Shown here piece by piece: positions 11,802 through 23,196 of a DNA stretch of 64,000 nt. The notes under the pieces are model-generated. The model saw only the letters and a program-made list of their open reading frames with translations. It did not search any database and was not told where the DNA came from. The DNA lies in the NCBI GenBank assembly GCA_001599975.1, contig BCIO01000003.1, positions 2,598,677 through 2,662,676 on the forward strand, written 5' to 3'. The stretch comes from Cystobasidiopsis lactophilus (taxonomy: Eukaryota > Basidiomycota > Agaricostilbomycetes > Agaricostilbales > Chionosphaeraceae). How positions within the stretch are numbered: the stretch's first letter is position 1; each line of letters opens with the position of its first letter. Made by a program: the position numbers and the translations under genes.

Positions 11802-12735
11802 AATGCTGCTCCGAGAGTTCGTGCCTTCGACCTGGGTTAATTTCTATGGTTCTTCGTAGTAGAAGGAGTAAGTGCCCTGGTTCTCATTGCGACTCATTCC
11901 TGGTGTCGAGTTTCAAGTCAGCGTTCTCAGAAGGCTCCTTCCACGGGGTTTTGACCCTGTTTCATTGGAGTACTAGAATCAGCACCTGACCTCAAGGGCA
12001 AGACATGTTGGTGTTGGCCTTCACGGCATGTCTCTTGTTGACAGCAAACCCTGTCGTTATCATATGCTTGATGGCCCTTTCCCTCAGTTGGTGGCGCTAT
12101 CTGGAACGCGTTCTGGGGCTTCTGGAGTTTGACTTTGCCCGCCACACCAGTTTCCTGCGCTGGCCCAAGGTTTAAGCATCTCCAAGCGGGCCTTGTTCAG
12201 CTTGATGCGGAACAGGTTCTCTGCGGCTTCACCCGCTACCTCTGCATGTCACAAAACACCTTCTCAACTTTTGCCACCCAGCGACGCCACCTGCCCAAGC
12301 TTCCTCAAGAGCGGCCAGGGGACAAGAGAGTATAGACTGCGATTAGGTACTGAAATCATCATTGTTCATTTCTTGCGTGGTGAAGCCCCCAAAACCCATC
12401 TTGTTCCCCAACTACGGAAGGATATCCTGGAGGGGTAAAAGGGACGACAGAAAAGGAAAAGAGGAAGAAAACGGCTCGTCTAAGAAGCAAGAGGCTTTTA
12501 TAAACACAGGGCGCAAAGAGGGGCGGCCTTCCATGGGGAAAAGCCAACCAAAGGTTCGTGTAGATGGGCGGGCGAGCAGAGGGAGCAGGCCCGTTGAGCG
12601 ATGGCGATGAGTCGTGCATGATTTTTTGGAGGGCGAGAGCGTGAGCCGCTTGGTCCAGCAGGGTGAACAAGGGCGATGAGATGGGGAGGTGAGGGCGACA
12701 ATAAAGAGTTCTTCCACGGAGCGAGGTTGCGATGC
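11802..12735 (-). other. Region with two candidate minus-strand exons, no full gene resolved
   Basis: Two minus-strand segments look coding: about 12291-12336 and 12148-12241. They join in frame across a 49-nt GT-AG intron and spell LEEAWAEVAGEAAENLFRI followed by KLNKARLEMLKPWASAGN, an amphipathic helical stretch. I could not connect them cleanly to a start codon or to the orphan gene below. The part from 12340 to 12735 contains open frames on both strands but nothing protein-like. It is probably the 3' untranslated region of the CBM48 gene plus a promoter. Confidence 0.35.
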
Positions 12736-14272
12736 TCATTTAGCGTCCTTGTGCGGGCTCAAAGCCACTGAATGAAAAACACGACATCAGAATGGAGAAC
12801 TAGACATGATGCCAAGAGGGGCAAGGACTCACCCTTGATGCGATGGAAGAAGCTGCCCTTGCGCTGGCGCTCCGTCTTGGCCGAGCCAGGCGAGGCCGGG
12901 GTGGTGGGCGCGGTGGTGAAGTTTTTGTTGGCAGGGGTAGAAGCGTTGGAAGCGGGGCCGGTCTGGTCCACCGGGGTGGTCGGCCTGTCCGCCGACTTGC
13001 CCAGGGTGGCGAACCCTTCCTTCTTGTCCGCGCCGCCGGCCGCCTTTTCCTTGACCGCCTCCGCCACCTTGGTTTCCGGCTTGGTGGTAGTGGTCGCCGC
13101 AGCAGCAGGAGTAGAGGTTTCGGCAGCGGGAGCGGTGCCGTTCACCTTCGGAGCGCTGTAAGGAATTGGCTCGGGACCCTCCGAGGTGGTGGCGGGAGCA
13201 GCGGCTGGTGCAGTCTCCGCGGGGATGGCGGCAGGAGCTGCAGGGACGACCTGGATGAAGCCAGTGTCGATGTCGGGTTGACCGGCTTCAACGGGCGCTG
13301 CGGGAACGTCGACGGTGGGCTTGGCGACTTCGGGAACGACGGGCTGGACGACGGGCTCTTCAACGGCGGGAGTGGATTTGGAGGCCAAGCCTTCGGAGAC
13401 TTGGTCGGAAGAGGGGACGGTGGGGAGGGCGGTGGTAGCGGACTCGACGCTGGGAGTGGGTGCGGGATCGACGGGCTTCTCGGCTGGCACCTCGACCGCT
13501 TTTGAACCTGCGGACACGGCCGCTCCCACAAGCGCACCTGTTGTTCCAAATGAGTACCGGTTTAGCTCAAACGAGCAGGAAGATGGATCAGAACACACCT
13601 GCTCCAGCCAAGGCAGCGCCGCCGGTGGCAGCAGCGACGGCAGCGACGGATCCCGACGACGACGGCGCCGGTTCTTCTGTCGCTGGTGCGGGTGCTGCAG
13701 GCTCAGCGGCGGGTTCTGGAGCAGGGGCGGCGGGCTCGGCAGGCACTGAAGATATGGCGAGTTAAGAGACACGATGCGGGAAGCTAATCTCTCGAGCCGA
13801 GCTCAATCTAGGGAAGCGCACCTTCTAAGACGTTGTTGATGTTGCCGCTGCCATCGTCCTCGGTCGGCTCGTTGGGGTTCTGTGGGCAGAACGGAAGCGA
13901 GCCGTTAAGGATGCTGTGCAAAGCCCGCACACAACAAACGGCCGCTCACTGCTTGCCAGACGCCATCGACGACGTACTGTGGCTTACGATCAGGCTAGAT
14001 GCTCGAGGTGCATGTCAGGCGAGAGTGCAAGCGCACCTTGTAGAGCACTTTGGTCGAGTAGGGCAGGTCGACCTTGCCGGCAAACTTTCCGCTCTCGAGC
14101 TTGGCGAGGTGCAGGTCGGCCTTCCAGTCGTTGAAGCTGCCAGCGACGATGACAGACTCTGGCACCGAGCTGGCCCTGCACAAGTAGCAAGCCATTGCTT
14201 CAGCGACTCAAGGTTGGGGGAAGCGCCAAACGGGCGAGCGACTGACCAGGTGAACTCTTGCGTGAAGCCCAT
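12736..14272 (-). CDS. CBM48 (AMPK-beta type glycogen-binding) domain protein, MDG1/CRP1-like
   Basis: Seven exons in gene order: 14247-14272, 14037-14175, 13950-13976, 13822-13879, 13599-13745, 12833-13537 and 12736-12767, giving 377 residues. Residues 1 to about 75 form an early-set CBM48 domain: MGFTQEFTW, ESVIVAGSFNDWKADLHLAK with the characteristic Gly-Ser-Phe-Asn-Asp-Trp, and KVLYKYVVDGVWQ. The remaining 300 residues are Ala/Pro/Thr/Val-rich and probably disordered, ending near a basic KGSFFHRIK motif. Yeast Mdg1 and Crp1 share this layout of an N-terminal CBM48 followed by a low-complexity tail and act in pheromone signalling and DNA-structure binding. Orthology is inferred from layout only. 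Retention of the last intron would change the final residues. Confidence 0.8.
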
Positions 14273-14963
14273 AGCGTGTGTGTGGCAGACGGCTAACAGC
14301 TGGGCAGGATAGATCTAACAAACGGGGCCCCAAACAGACACAGAGACGAGCAGGGGACGGACGAGGATGACGAACAAGCGAAATTTGCTGAGCGAGTTTC
14401 CAGCTCGAGCGGGAGCGCTCAGGTAGTGGTTCTCCTCCCCCGCGCTGCTTGGGGGCCTCAAAAATGCCGGTGCAAGATACATGTTTGCATCTAAGAGGGG
14501 GACTGTAAAGCGCGGAGGGCGCAAAGCTATCGAGTCCATCCTTGCCCCCAAGATCCGCCACCCGCTTCTTGTGTGAATTTGGCTTGGTGGAACGACATGC
14601 CCGGGGATATTCTTGTTGAAGTATTGGTTTCGTGAGATCAAGAAGGGTGGCTGCACGTCCAACTTTTGAGGGGGAAGGAAACGGAACAGAACTTGAATCT
14701 TGTGGTGAGAGGTTGTCGTATGAAAGAAGGAGGTAACGTATGCGAGGGATTTTGCTGAACGACCAAGGGAAATGCATGATACATGGAAAGGCGAGCAGGA
14801 CGACGAGAGGAGGATACTGATGAACGGGGGTTGCTTTGCACATGCGAGGGGCGACCGAAGTCGGGTATAAGATGTTCGTGGCGAGAATTGTCGCTAGTCG
14901 TTTGTGGGTCGTATGAGAGACAGATAGCGAAGTCGTATATGTCGTGCGAAAGAAGAGGGCGGG
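14273..14963. other. Intergenic region, no gene seen
   Basis: This 691-bp region lies between two genes on the same strand. It must hold the promoter of the CBM48 gene and the 3' end of the GATA gene. Short overlapping open frames occur on the minus strand but lack protein-like composition or consistent splice sites. Confidence 0.6.
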
Positions 14964-16602
14964 TTAAAAGCCGAAGAAGCTGCTTTGGCTGCCCTGGCGA
15001 CTCGAGGAGGAGAAGCTGCTGCGGCGCTCGCCGCGGGACGGCGGGCGCGAGGACATGAGGTGCGCCAGGCCCATGCGCGAGCTCGAGTTAGACGACGGCA
15101 ACGAGGACGGCGAGGGTTCGTCGATGCTGACGGCGGACAAGCGCCGCGAGGTGCCTTCCAAGCCTGGGCTGTTGGTGAGCAGCGGGCTGGTCAAGGCGAA
15201 CGACGACGATTGCTGGGACAGCGAAGACGACGAGGAAGAGCCGGAGAAGCCGCCAAAGAAGCCAGAGGACGACGACATGGGCGGCAGGCCAACCGTGGGC
15301 GACGTGAACGACGAGGTGGCGGCGCCGGAGCCACCGAAACCGGAATAGCCGTTGAATGAGCGGGAGCCGCCGGCCGGCGGTTGGCTTTTGGACAGCGCCT
15401 CGAGGCCCATCGCAGCCTCGTAGTCGTTGAGGGACGTCGACTGCCGCGTCGGGGCCGGCGGCTTGGCGAGAGGGGTGCTGTAGGCCGACAGCGGGTCATC
15501 GGGCGGGATCCAGCTGATGGAGGCCCGGTCATGGGCTCCCACGGGCAGGTTGTACTTGGCGACCCGATAGCGGTTCCTCCCGATGAGCTCCAACTGAACC
15601 AAAACCTCGTCGAGCGACTCTGGGTCTGGAATGGTCATTTTGGACGCGACGCTGCAGATCCCAGCATCTCATCAGTTTCTGTCTTGCTATAGAAGTGAAA
15701 AAGCAAAGGTCTTACAGGCCGCAAGCGTTGCAGAGGGTGCGCAAGCCAGAGGGCTGATGCGTAAAAAAGGGCGAATAGTTTTTCAGAACACCGCACTCAT
15801 AGCTTTGCCACAGAGAAGGCAATCCGTGCTTACCCCTTTTCGCCATTCAGGCGTATCCGTGGCGCCGCACTGTATTGAAGGCATGCGTCAAGCGGGACAG
15901 CTCTAACGATAAAACAGGCTTTGAAAGGCAGCCTCACAACATGACAGCATTCCGGTGCCAGCTTCCGCCTCGTCACTCGCCTAGCCTTCTTCTCCAGCTG
16001 CTGAATTCACCGAAGCACTGAACATGGGTCCAAACCGGGGGCTGAGAGACAGCAGGAACTGACCATAGGCTCAGGCAGTCCGAAGCCGTCTCCTCCCACC
16101 GAAGCCCTCCGCATCTGTGGAGCAGTCTGAGCCGCCGGCCACCTGCAGATCTGAGATCCAGGCTCTCTCACCGTTGCAGGCTGCTGAAGGGTCGGCGAAA
16201 AGGTGGGAGAGGGCGAGGTGTAAGAGTAGGTCGGGCTCGAGAAGGGCGAATAGGGCGAGAAGGACGATCCCGAAGAAGGCTGGTATGACGAGCTCATAGA
16301 CCTGAAGGATCCGGCCGGAGATGGTGGTCCGGGAATAGGAGAAGGAGCTGGCACGCCGTAATTGTTGCCCACCGCTTCGCGCAAGCTAGGGAGCTGGCCT
16401 GAGGGAAATTTAAATTCTGAATTAGCTCCTTGTTGTTGTCATACGTACTGCAGAGCACCGATCTCTCTGCTTTAGGACAGCACTCACCATTGAAGACCGG
16501 TGTATGGCGCGTCGAGGACGAGTTCCAAAGCGGCGGAGGAGGAGCCGCGCTCATGAAGTAGGACGTCTCTTCCGGCCCCATCGAGTTTCGCCTCTTGAAC
16601 AT
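14964..16602 (-). CDS. GATA-type zinc-finger transcription factor
   Basis: Six exons in gene order: 16488-16602, 16064-16398, 15941-16000, 15834-15869, 15716-15753 and 14964-15651, giving 423 residues. The start MFKRRNSMGPEE is the first ATG. A Ser/Pro-rich region precedes a basic linker (KKARRVTRRK) and a single GATA finger with Cys168-x2-Cys171-x18-Cys190-x2-Cys193. Its core reads CGATDTPEWRKGPSGLRTLC, closer to white-collar/WC-2 fingers (PEWRKGPSG) than to nitrogen-type GATA factors. The finger is split over four exons, and an intron falls directly before the second zinc-binding Cys. The C-terminal half is serine-rich with several RRXSS-like sites. It should bind GATA sites in the nucleus. 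Whether it serves light, nitrogen or iron control cannot be told; I see no PAS domain. Confidence 0.88.
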
Positions 16603-17659
16603 TATTGAGGATCGGTGTCTGGTTTTGAGAGGGAAATAAAGAAGATGCAGCGCGATCGAAGCGGCGAGCCCTGCGTGGCGCAAGGGGGAGCCGACCGTTG
16701 ATGCGCTCCAGCCGTTTGAGGGGAGCTTCTCAAAGAAAATTTTTCCTCTGCACCAAGGCTAGCCGGAAGTAATTTCCGGAGAACGATCCGCGCAAGGGGC
16801 TGAAACGTCGCTCCAAATGATTTTGTTGGATCTAGATGAAGGTGGGCACGAGCCCCCGTCGTTAATGAATTCGCACCAGCGGCTCTGGCTGTGGCGTAGG
16901 GAAGCTGTAATGGACCAAGGTAGACCAGCCAAGGTAAAGGCGCAAGGCTGGGGGAAGAGAGCTGTTGGAAAGGGGGACGATGAGCCGCGCAGTTGGAGGG
17001 TCGTGCGAGATGCGCTCAGATGGCGCACGGCCGCTAACGGCACCGTGGCGAGGAGCAAAATGTGCTGTCCACTGTGATGAGAAGAGCAGCAGGCGAAGGA
17101 GCAGGGCCGATGCCGTCGAGGGTGCAAGTGATAACGGCGGGGGAAGAACGAACGCGACCGTCAGAGACGAAGGCGCAGATCCCTCGAGATGCGAGCGCTG
17201 AGAGGGCCAGCGTCGAGGGACGGGAGCTTGAATTACTTCAACCAAGTCCTTTTGACGAGGATGGCCCACCCTTTCCGAGGATTGGTGGCCGACAGTGAAA
17301 GAGAGTGGTTCTCAACAAAAGGAGGAGCACCCGGCAATGCGGGCACCTGCTTCCGGCGCGCCTTCTATTAATTGAGGTCGCTACAATGGACCTGACTAAG
17401 CCTTCTGCTTTTGCTGCCAATCTAAGCGGGCGCCGACCGATCCCCAAGTTGGCCTGCAGAACCTTCGATGCGGATGAATCGAAGATATCACATGCTACTC
17501 TCCAAGTCGATGCAGATCTGACTTTAAGGCACCCTTCGACGCTCATTAAACCTTGAGCGTAAGACGACAATCTCCGCCGACAGTGCTTTCGTGGCCCAAA
17601 TCGATGTAGTGGTAATACATGCGCGAACAACACCGAAAGTCAATTACGAATGCGATCCG
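16603..17659. other. Long intergenic region upstream of the GATA gene
   Basis: This 1057-bp stretch has no coding signal I can support on either strand. It separates two transcription-factor genes on the same strand, so it holds the GATA gene promoter and the 3' region of the Zn2Cys6 gene. An unusually long upstream region is common for regulators. Confidence 0.6.
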
Positions 17660-20526
17660 TCAAGCGAACCTCGATCCATTCTGGCCAGCGGGGACGAGTG
17701 GCTCGAGTCCGCCTTGGCTGGTGGAATAGTTCTGATAGAACTGGGCCCACTGGCTTTGGTCCATGCTGAATGGGGAGTTCGAGTTCCACAGGCCAAAATT
17801 GGTGGCGGCCGGCCCGGGTTGGCGAGACGCACCGTTGGAGGCAGCTGGGGATGTGGAGACTGCGGTTGTGGCGGCGAGAGGGCCGGAGGGGCCGACGGAC
17901 TGGCCAATTTCCGCCCCGATCTCCATCGCATACAGGTTCGTCAGCATTTGGCGGTGATAGCTGGCGCTGGACCAGGTCGGCGAAATGTCATCCAGATAAA
18001 ACAGGCACTGTTAAAGTGCATGCAATCAGTCCACCTCCAATAAAGTTTCGAGAGCAGTGCAAGGATGACGCACTTCCTGGAATCGCTGTTTGGCCGCAGA
18101 TGCCAACGTGCGGTCGGGGCTGCTGGAGTTGGCAATATGGACGGTCGAAGCGCTGAAGATGGCGCTAGAGAGTGCTGTCGTTTGAGCTTACAATCCGTAG
18201 CAAAGGAGGAGCATGAAACGCACTAAATGACGGTGGTTGTGACCCGACGCAACCCAAAGTTCTCCTTGTATTGGCCCACAACGCCGAGGATGGAGTTGGC
18301 AGCCGTGGTGCAGCGCGCATGTGCCGAAAGCACCATCTCGTCGGTCTTGCGAAAGCTGGCGGAGCGCACAAATGGCCGGTGGAGCAGCAGCAACAAGACG
18401 TTGTACCACTGTGATGGCGCCACATCTTCGTCAGCCGAGCACAGCTGAAGGAGGACGGTGGGCTTACCAGGTGCATGTTGTAGACATGCGGAAGCTGGTG
18501 GCAATTGATGTGTGGGTCCGGCAGATCGATCGAACCGGGCAAGCCAAACTTCCAGACGTTGAGCGCGTCCGAGATCTCGTATAACGCTTGAACACCTTTC
18601 TCGTAGTGGATGCTCTTCTGAGCGTTGACAGAGTAGACGCGGGAGAGGATGGACTCGAGGATGATCATGAGCTTGGCGAAGCTGCCGTGCATGGTGATGG
18701 AGTAGCGCGGCCGGCCCTCGTAGTAGGGCGCGATGTTCGGGTCCATGCCGCTGATGATTTGCCAGGCGCCGGTTTCGTCCTGATCCATTTGCGCTGGCAG
18801 CTCCTGGTCCGTGTCCTCGGACCGCATCAGCTGAGGTCGGCCAAGCACCGCACTGCTCAGCTTGTCGAAGTTCCAACCTTGTCGCGATCGATTTGAGCCT
18901 GCCGTCGGCTGCAAGAAAATGAAATGTGCGGCTTACAGGCCCACCAGGTCCTTCTGCGGTTCTCCAGTTCCGCTGTGGTGAATGGGGCACCGGTGCGGAC
19001 TGAGCTTGTACTAGCCCGGTGCAAGTCCAAATCCAAAGCCATGCGGCAGGACATGCCGACGTACTGCCACACTTGCGACATGCGGCCGTGGCCGTGCTCT
19101 CTGAGAGCCATGAGCAAGCAGGCCTGGGCCATTTCCATAGTGGGCTCGCCGACTTCCATGCAGAGGTAGTATCGCGCCCTGTTGAAGAAGAGCGTGGAGA
19201 GGGCCTCCGAGTTGAGGGCTGAATTGGCGGTCTGGCCATTCAAACCAGAGCCTTGAAGCTGGTCGGGGTGCAGCATCTTGACGGTGGTGGCGCAAATGGC
19301 GTTGAAGAGACCTGGCCACTGGGAGAAGTGTTGTGGCTCTCTGTGCTGAGGTTCTGGGCAGAAGAGCAAAGGGAAGGTCGGATGGACAAACTGCCAGAAC
19401 AGCTGGAAGAGGATCTCAAAGCTGTTGCGCCACCCGCTCAGCCATTTGTCTTGTTTTCGCGGAATGGACTCACATGAAGGTCGGGATGTACTCGTCAAAG
19501 TCGAGGCCGGACTGCTCCATGCTGCCTGTGAGCTCGGCGTCGCGGATGAACTTTTTGCTGGCTTGGGTGAGGTAGTTGCGGTCGACCAGGCTCTCATCTG
19601 GGTGGAGCAAGGACCGGAGAGTGCGCGGCAAATTCTTTTCCGAGGCCTGTGGCGGTGGAGGAGGCGGGGAGGGTTTGGCAACAGGCCCAGGTGGACTGCG
19701 GTAGGGCGGTGGCAAGGAGGTGGAGGGCGAGCCAGTGTCCGGTCTCGTGAACGAAGCCCAGGGCGGGGCGCTGGGCGTGCTGGTCGAGTTGACGGCGCTG
19801 TCCAGAGGCAGCGACGGGCGAGGCAAGGGCAGCGGGTTACCCAAATCTCGCTGCAGGTTCGGGACCGGCATGGGACGAGCATCGCTCTCAGGCTGGTCGC
19901 TGCCGCCGAACATGCCAAAGCCGAGGTGTGTGTTGGTGCCTAGATGCGGGCTGGCGTTCAGGTTCGGGGAGGTGGCGGGCAAGAACGACGCAGCGGTCGA
20001 CGTTGATGGCAAGAGGCGGGGATCGGTCGAATGGAGCAAAGGCGACTGGCTCTGCAGCGGGCCGCGCAGCAAGCTGATCTCCTTCTCTGCCGACTCGAGC
20101 TTCCGCTTGAGCTCCTCCTCGTTCTTGGCGGATGCCCGGGTGAAGCCTTTTGGTGGGCCACTGCTCGTTCCAACGGCGTCAGCCTTTGGGGATCCAACCA
20201 AGCCACACGGAGCGCTTTGAAGGGCTACTGACCGCTTCTTGGGGGTGGACCAGGTGCACTCTGAGTTGTTCGACACGCAGTTGGAGCACGGTCGATCACC
20301 CTGGCAGCGGATCTTTCTGGACGAGCATCTTTGGCAGGCCTCTGTGGGCAATGGCAGGGCTTGAGCAAGGCTTTGACCAGTCAATCAGCGACGCACGGTT
20401 GACCCTCCTGCGCTTGGCTGAGGGCTCAGCGGAGTTATTGCCGTCTGTTGATTGCGGTTGGCCAGCGGGAGGCGACGAAGATTCGCCCCCGTTCATGGCC
20501 GCCTCCAACCCCGGCTCCGTCGTCAT
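17660..20526 (-). CDS. Zn2Cys6 fungal-specific transcription factor
   Basis: Nine exons in gene order: 20397-20526, 20233-20341, 19474-20160, 18937-19421, 18468-18877, 18249-18408, 18192-18222, 18074-18152 and 17660-18007, giving 812 residues. The binuclear cluster spans Cys46, 49, 56, 62, 65 and 72 (ACQRCSSRKIRCQGDRPCSN) and is followed by the linker PKKRGPPKGF and a likely coiled coil (KNEEELKRKLESAEKEI). The middle-homology (fungal_trans) region carries RARYYLCMEVGEPTMEMAQA, RRRTWWAC and DKLSSAVLGRP. The frame requires a 26-nt intron at 18223-18248, or else an indel there, and a 39-nt intron at 18153-18191. The target pathway is unknown. The model is solid elsewhere. Confidence 0.88.
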
Positions 20527-20955
20527 GCTGGGCAGCGCTGGGCAAGAACTCAGCAGGACACAGTCGCTTCACAGGCCAAGTCGACGTCGGGTTTTGATCG
20601 ACCCGAGTTTGGGGAAGCGGAGTGCCCGGCGCCGCTGAGTGCTGGTCGGGCTGGTCATCGAACCGAGCTTCAGCAACGAGCCCTGAACGAGTAGCTTCGC
20701 ATTTTCTTAGGCATACGAGAGTGGTTTGGCTTAAATACAATTATTTATCGATACGGCTCATATGTACTGTGTGGCAAAAGTGGCTACTTGTGAGAGTTTC
20801 CTAAGATTAAACAGCGAAAGGAAAAGGTCAGAAAGAGAAGGAACAACAACAGTTGACAACAACGCCCAGAAGGACGAGGGGGTCGAGGGCGCAAGAAAAG
20901 TGCAAGATTAAGAGTTGGGTGTGTGTGCAAATGAGTTGGTTTGGGGAAGAGTCTT
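20527..20955. other. Intergenic region, no gene seen
   Basis: This 429-bp region, partly purine-rich on the plus strand, lies upstream of the Zn2Cys6 gene and downstream of the YTP1-like gene. No coding signal is visible. Confidence 0.6.
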
Positions 20956-23196
20956 CTAAGGGTTGCGAGTCATCAAGGCCGGCAGTTCATTTGAACGAGC
21001 CTGCGGCTTGAGACATTCTAAAGGTGGCCCATCCTGCAAGGCAATCGTGTCAACCGCTTGAGCAAGCCGCTTGGATAGAGATCTGGCCTCACCTTTCAGG
21101 GCCATGAGCACAGCCTGCCAAGCAAACAGGAGGCCCATGAAAGCCATGGAAAGGTTGTTGAAAGTCATAATGTCGTCTGTATCACAATTAGAGTGCGCTC
21201 GGAGAAGAGTGCATGGAAGCTCACCAAAGCCAGCGGCCATGGCTGAGAAGACGACCTGCTCGGTGGAGAGCATGAAAACCAGCCCACCGCAAGCGCAGAA
21301 GAAGGCCGCCAAAGCTTCGGTGGGAGGACGGCTGGGAAGAACAGAGGCAGGAGGGCGCAGCCAAAGGAAGGCATAGGTGGCGATGCGGAGGAAAGCGAAG
21401 ATGACGAGCTGGTAGCCCCAAAGCTGGTGCACCTTGGTGGCAAAAGTGTACTCCTGGTGGTGGGCGGACATGGCCAAACCGGTGACGGCTGCCACCACTG
21501 CCGGGACCGGGTTGAAGCTGGTGGAATACGAGGGCGGGTCGGGAGTACGCCCGATGGGCTCGTAGTTGGACAAGGTGGAGCGCACGCCGTTTGCCAACCA
21601 ACTTCGAACCGTCTTCGACTCAATGAGCAGGCCGAAGGAGCCCATGCCCCAAAAAGCGATCGCGATGCTGATGTGCTGAAGCTCGTGGATCGAGAACGGG
21701 TCGCCTTTCTGGGCGCCAAACCGCTCCATCCAAGTGTTGGTGGCGCCGTAGGTGAAGATCAGAAGGCACTCGACCATCTCGGCGGTGGGAGCGTGCTTGC
21801 GCCAGCTGTTCGTTTCCGGCTTGCGATTCCACGCCCAGCCCAACTCTGACCATGCTCCAAGGTAGCGGCCAAAGGATAGCAGTCCCCAAGCGAGGAAGAT
21901 GCTGCCTTTGATCAGGTGCGCCAAGCAGCCCTGTGAAATCGACGAGGAACGCGATGAGCACAGCGGCAATGATTCGGTGTGTTCCGACTCACATTGATGA
22001 ACGTAGATCTGCATTTGCCAGAGTAGACAACGATGCCCAAAAGGACTTCGGCATAGCCGAGGACGAGCAGGCTGCGGAGCAGGAAGATGTGCGTGTACTT
22101 GAAAGTCGTCCGAAGCGGAGATTCAGAAGCACCGAGGGGTAGATTGGTCTTTAGCAGCGGCAGACGGAAGAGTTTGGGTCGATCGGGGTTGGTGGGAGAG
22201 TCGGTGGAGTGCCAACGAACGTGGCGGTCGTTATCGTGCAATGTGTCGTTAGAGTCCCTCGAAGACGGGTGATCAGAGGTGGGAGAGTGCTGCTCGAGGT
22301 AGAAATTCGAGCTTTGCGCTCGGTGGCCTCTGCGCTTGCCCTCTTCCAGCTTGCTGCCCTCGTCCTGCAAGTCCACCTCTTCCTCGTCGTCCTCTGACTC
22401 CTCTGGGATCGAGCGAGCCACAACTGCCTCGTATTGGGTGGAAGCCTTCTCTTCTGAGTCACTGTTCGCTGTCGCGACCAAGGCCGAACCCAGGCGGGAG
22501 AAGCCGCCGCCAGCCCGGTGCCATGCTCGGAGATTGCGGAGGATGTTCAGGGTGTCGACTGAAAATAACACCAAAGCGAGGCAGACGGCAAACCAGCCTA
22601 TCGGGCTGTGCTTGTTGTTGACGTAGAGGTCAGAAGTAGCTGCTTTGTAGATTCTGGCGGTGAGCAGGCCGAGAATGAGAAGGACGACGAAAGCGAGTTG
22701 GGCCAGATGGTAAAGAGGATGTTTAGCAGCACGAAGGAAGAGGCCTGTAAGCGGACCATGGCAGATTAGCGCTGTCCACGGCCAAGACCCAAACCCGCGG
22801 GGCAGGGCAATTGAGCACATGTGAAATCATTGACTCACTCAGTGGGAGAAATCCGAGCCAGGAAATGACCATCAGAGCAATGTGCAAGCTCATCAGAGTC
22901 CCGTGTCCGTCCTCTTGGGCGTCATGCACGTAATAGGACAGCGGCTCGGGAGCGAGGGAAGCGGGGTCGAACACATCCTTTGAAGCGCCGTGGGAGTGAG
23001 TGGGACCTTGATGGGACGCCATGTCCATGTTACCCATGTCTGCCATGGCCGGCTCTGGAGCTGCCTCTTCGTGCTCGCCTTCGTGGCGCCTGCCAAGTGC
23101 ATTCGGACTTGCATCGGCGACGAGGTCGGCGCTGGCGGCGATCACGAATGCGAAGAAGAATAACAGCAAAAAGGAAGATCGAGACCGCAGGATCAT
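20956..23196 (-). CDS. YTP1-like multi-pass membrane protein
   Basis: Four exons in gene order: 22839-23196, 21993-22744, 21225-21930 and 20956-21176, giving 678 residues. A hydrophobic N-terminal segment (SSFLLLFFFAFVIAASADLV) looks like a signal peptide. It is followed by a His/Met-rich stretch with MADMGNMDMASH that could bind copper. The first membrane block, PLYHLAQLAFVVLLILGLL (the DUF2427 position), comes next, then a large acidic cytosolic loop and the C-terminal Ytp1 block with GCLAHLIKGSIFLAWGLLSF and MVECLLIFTYGATNTW. The layout matches the fungal YTP1 family, whose biochemical role is not established. The Met/His-rich luminal segment hints at a link with metal handling, but this is inference. 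Confidence 0.87.

Noticed and set aside
12843-13505. Long plus-strand open frame (about 220 codons, Gly/Arg-rich)
   Set aside because: It is the antisense shadow of the Ala/Pro/Thr-rich exon of the CBM48 gene. GC-rich low-complexity coding sequence leaves the opposite strand open.
18192-18408. Interpretation of the Zn2Cys6 gene as a pseudogene
   Set aside because: Only one questionable junction exists. Exons on both sides remain open and conserved, so a functional gene with an odd intron is more likely than decay.
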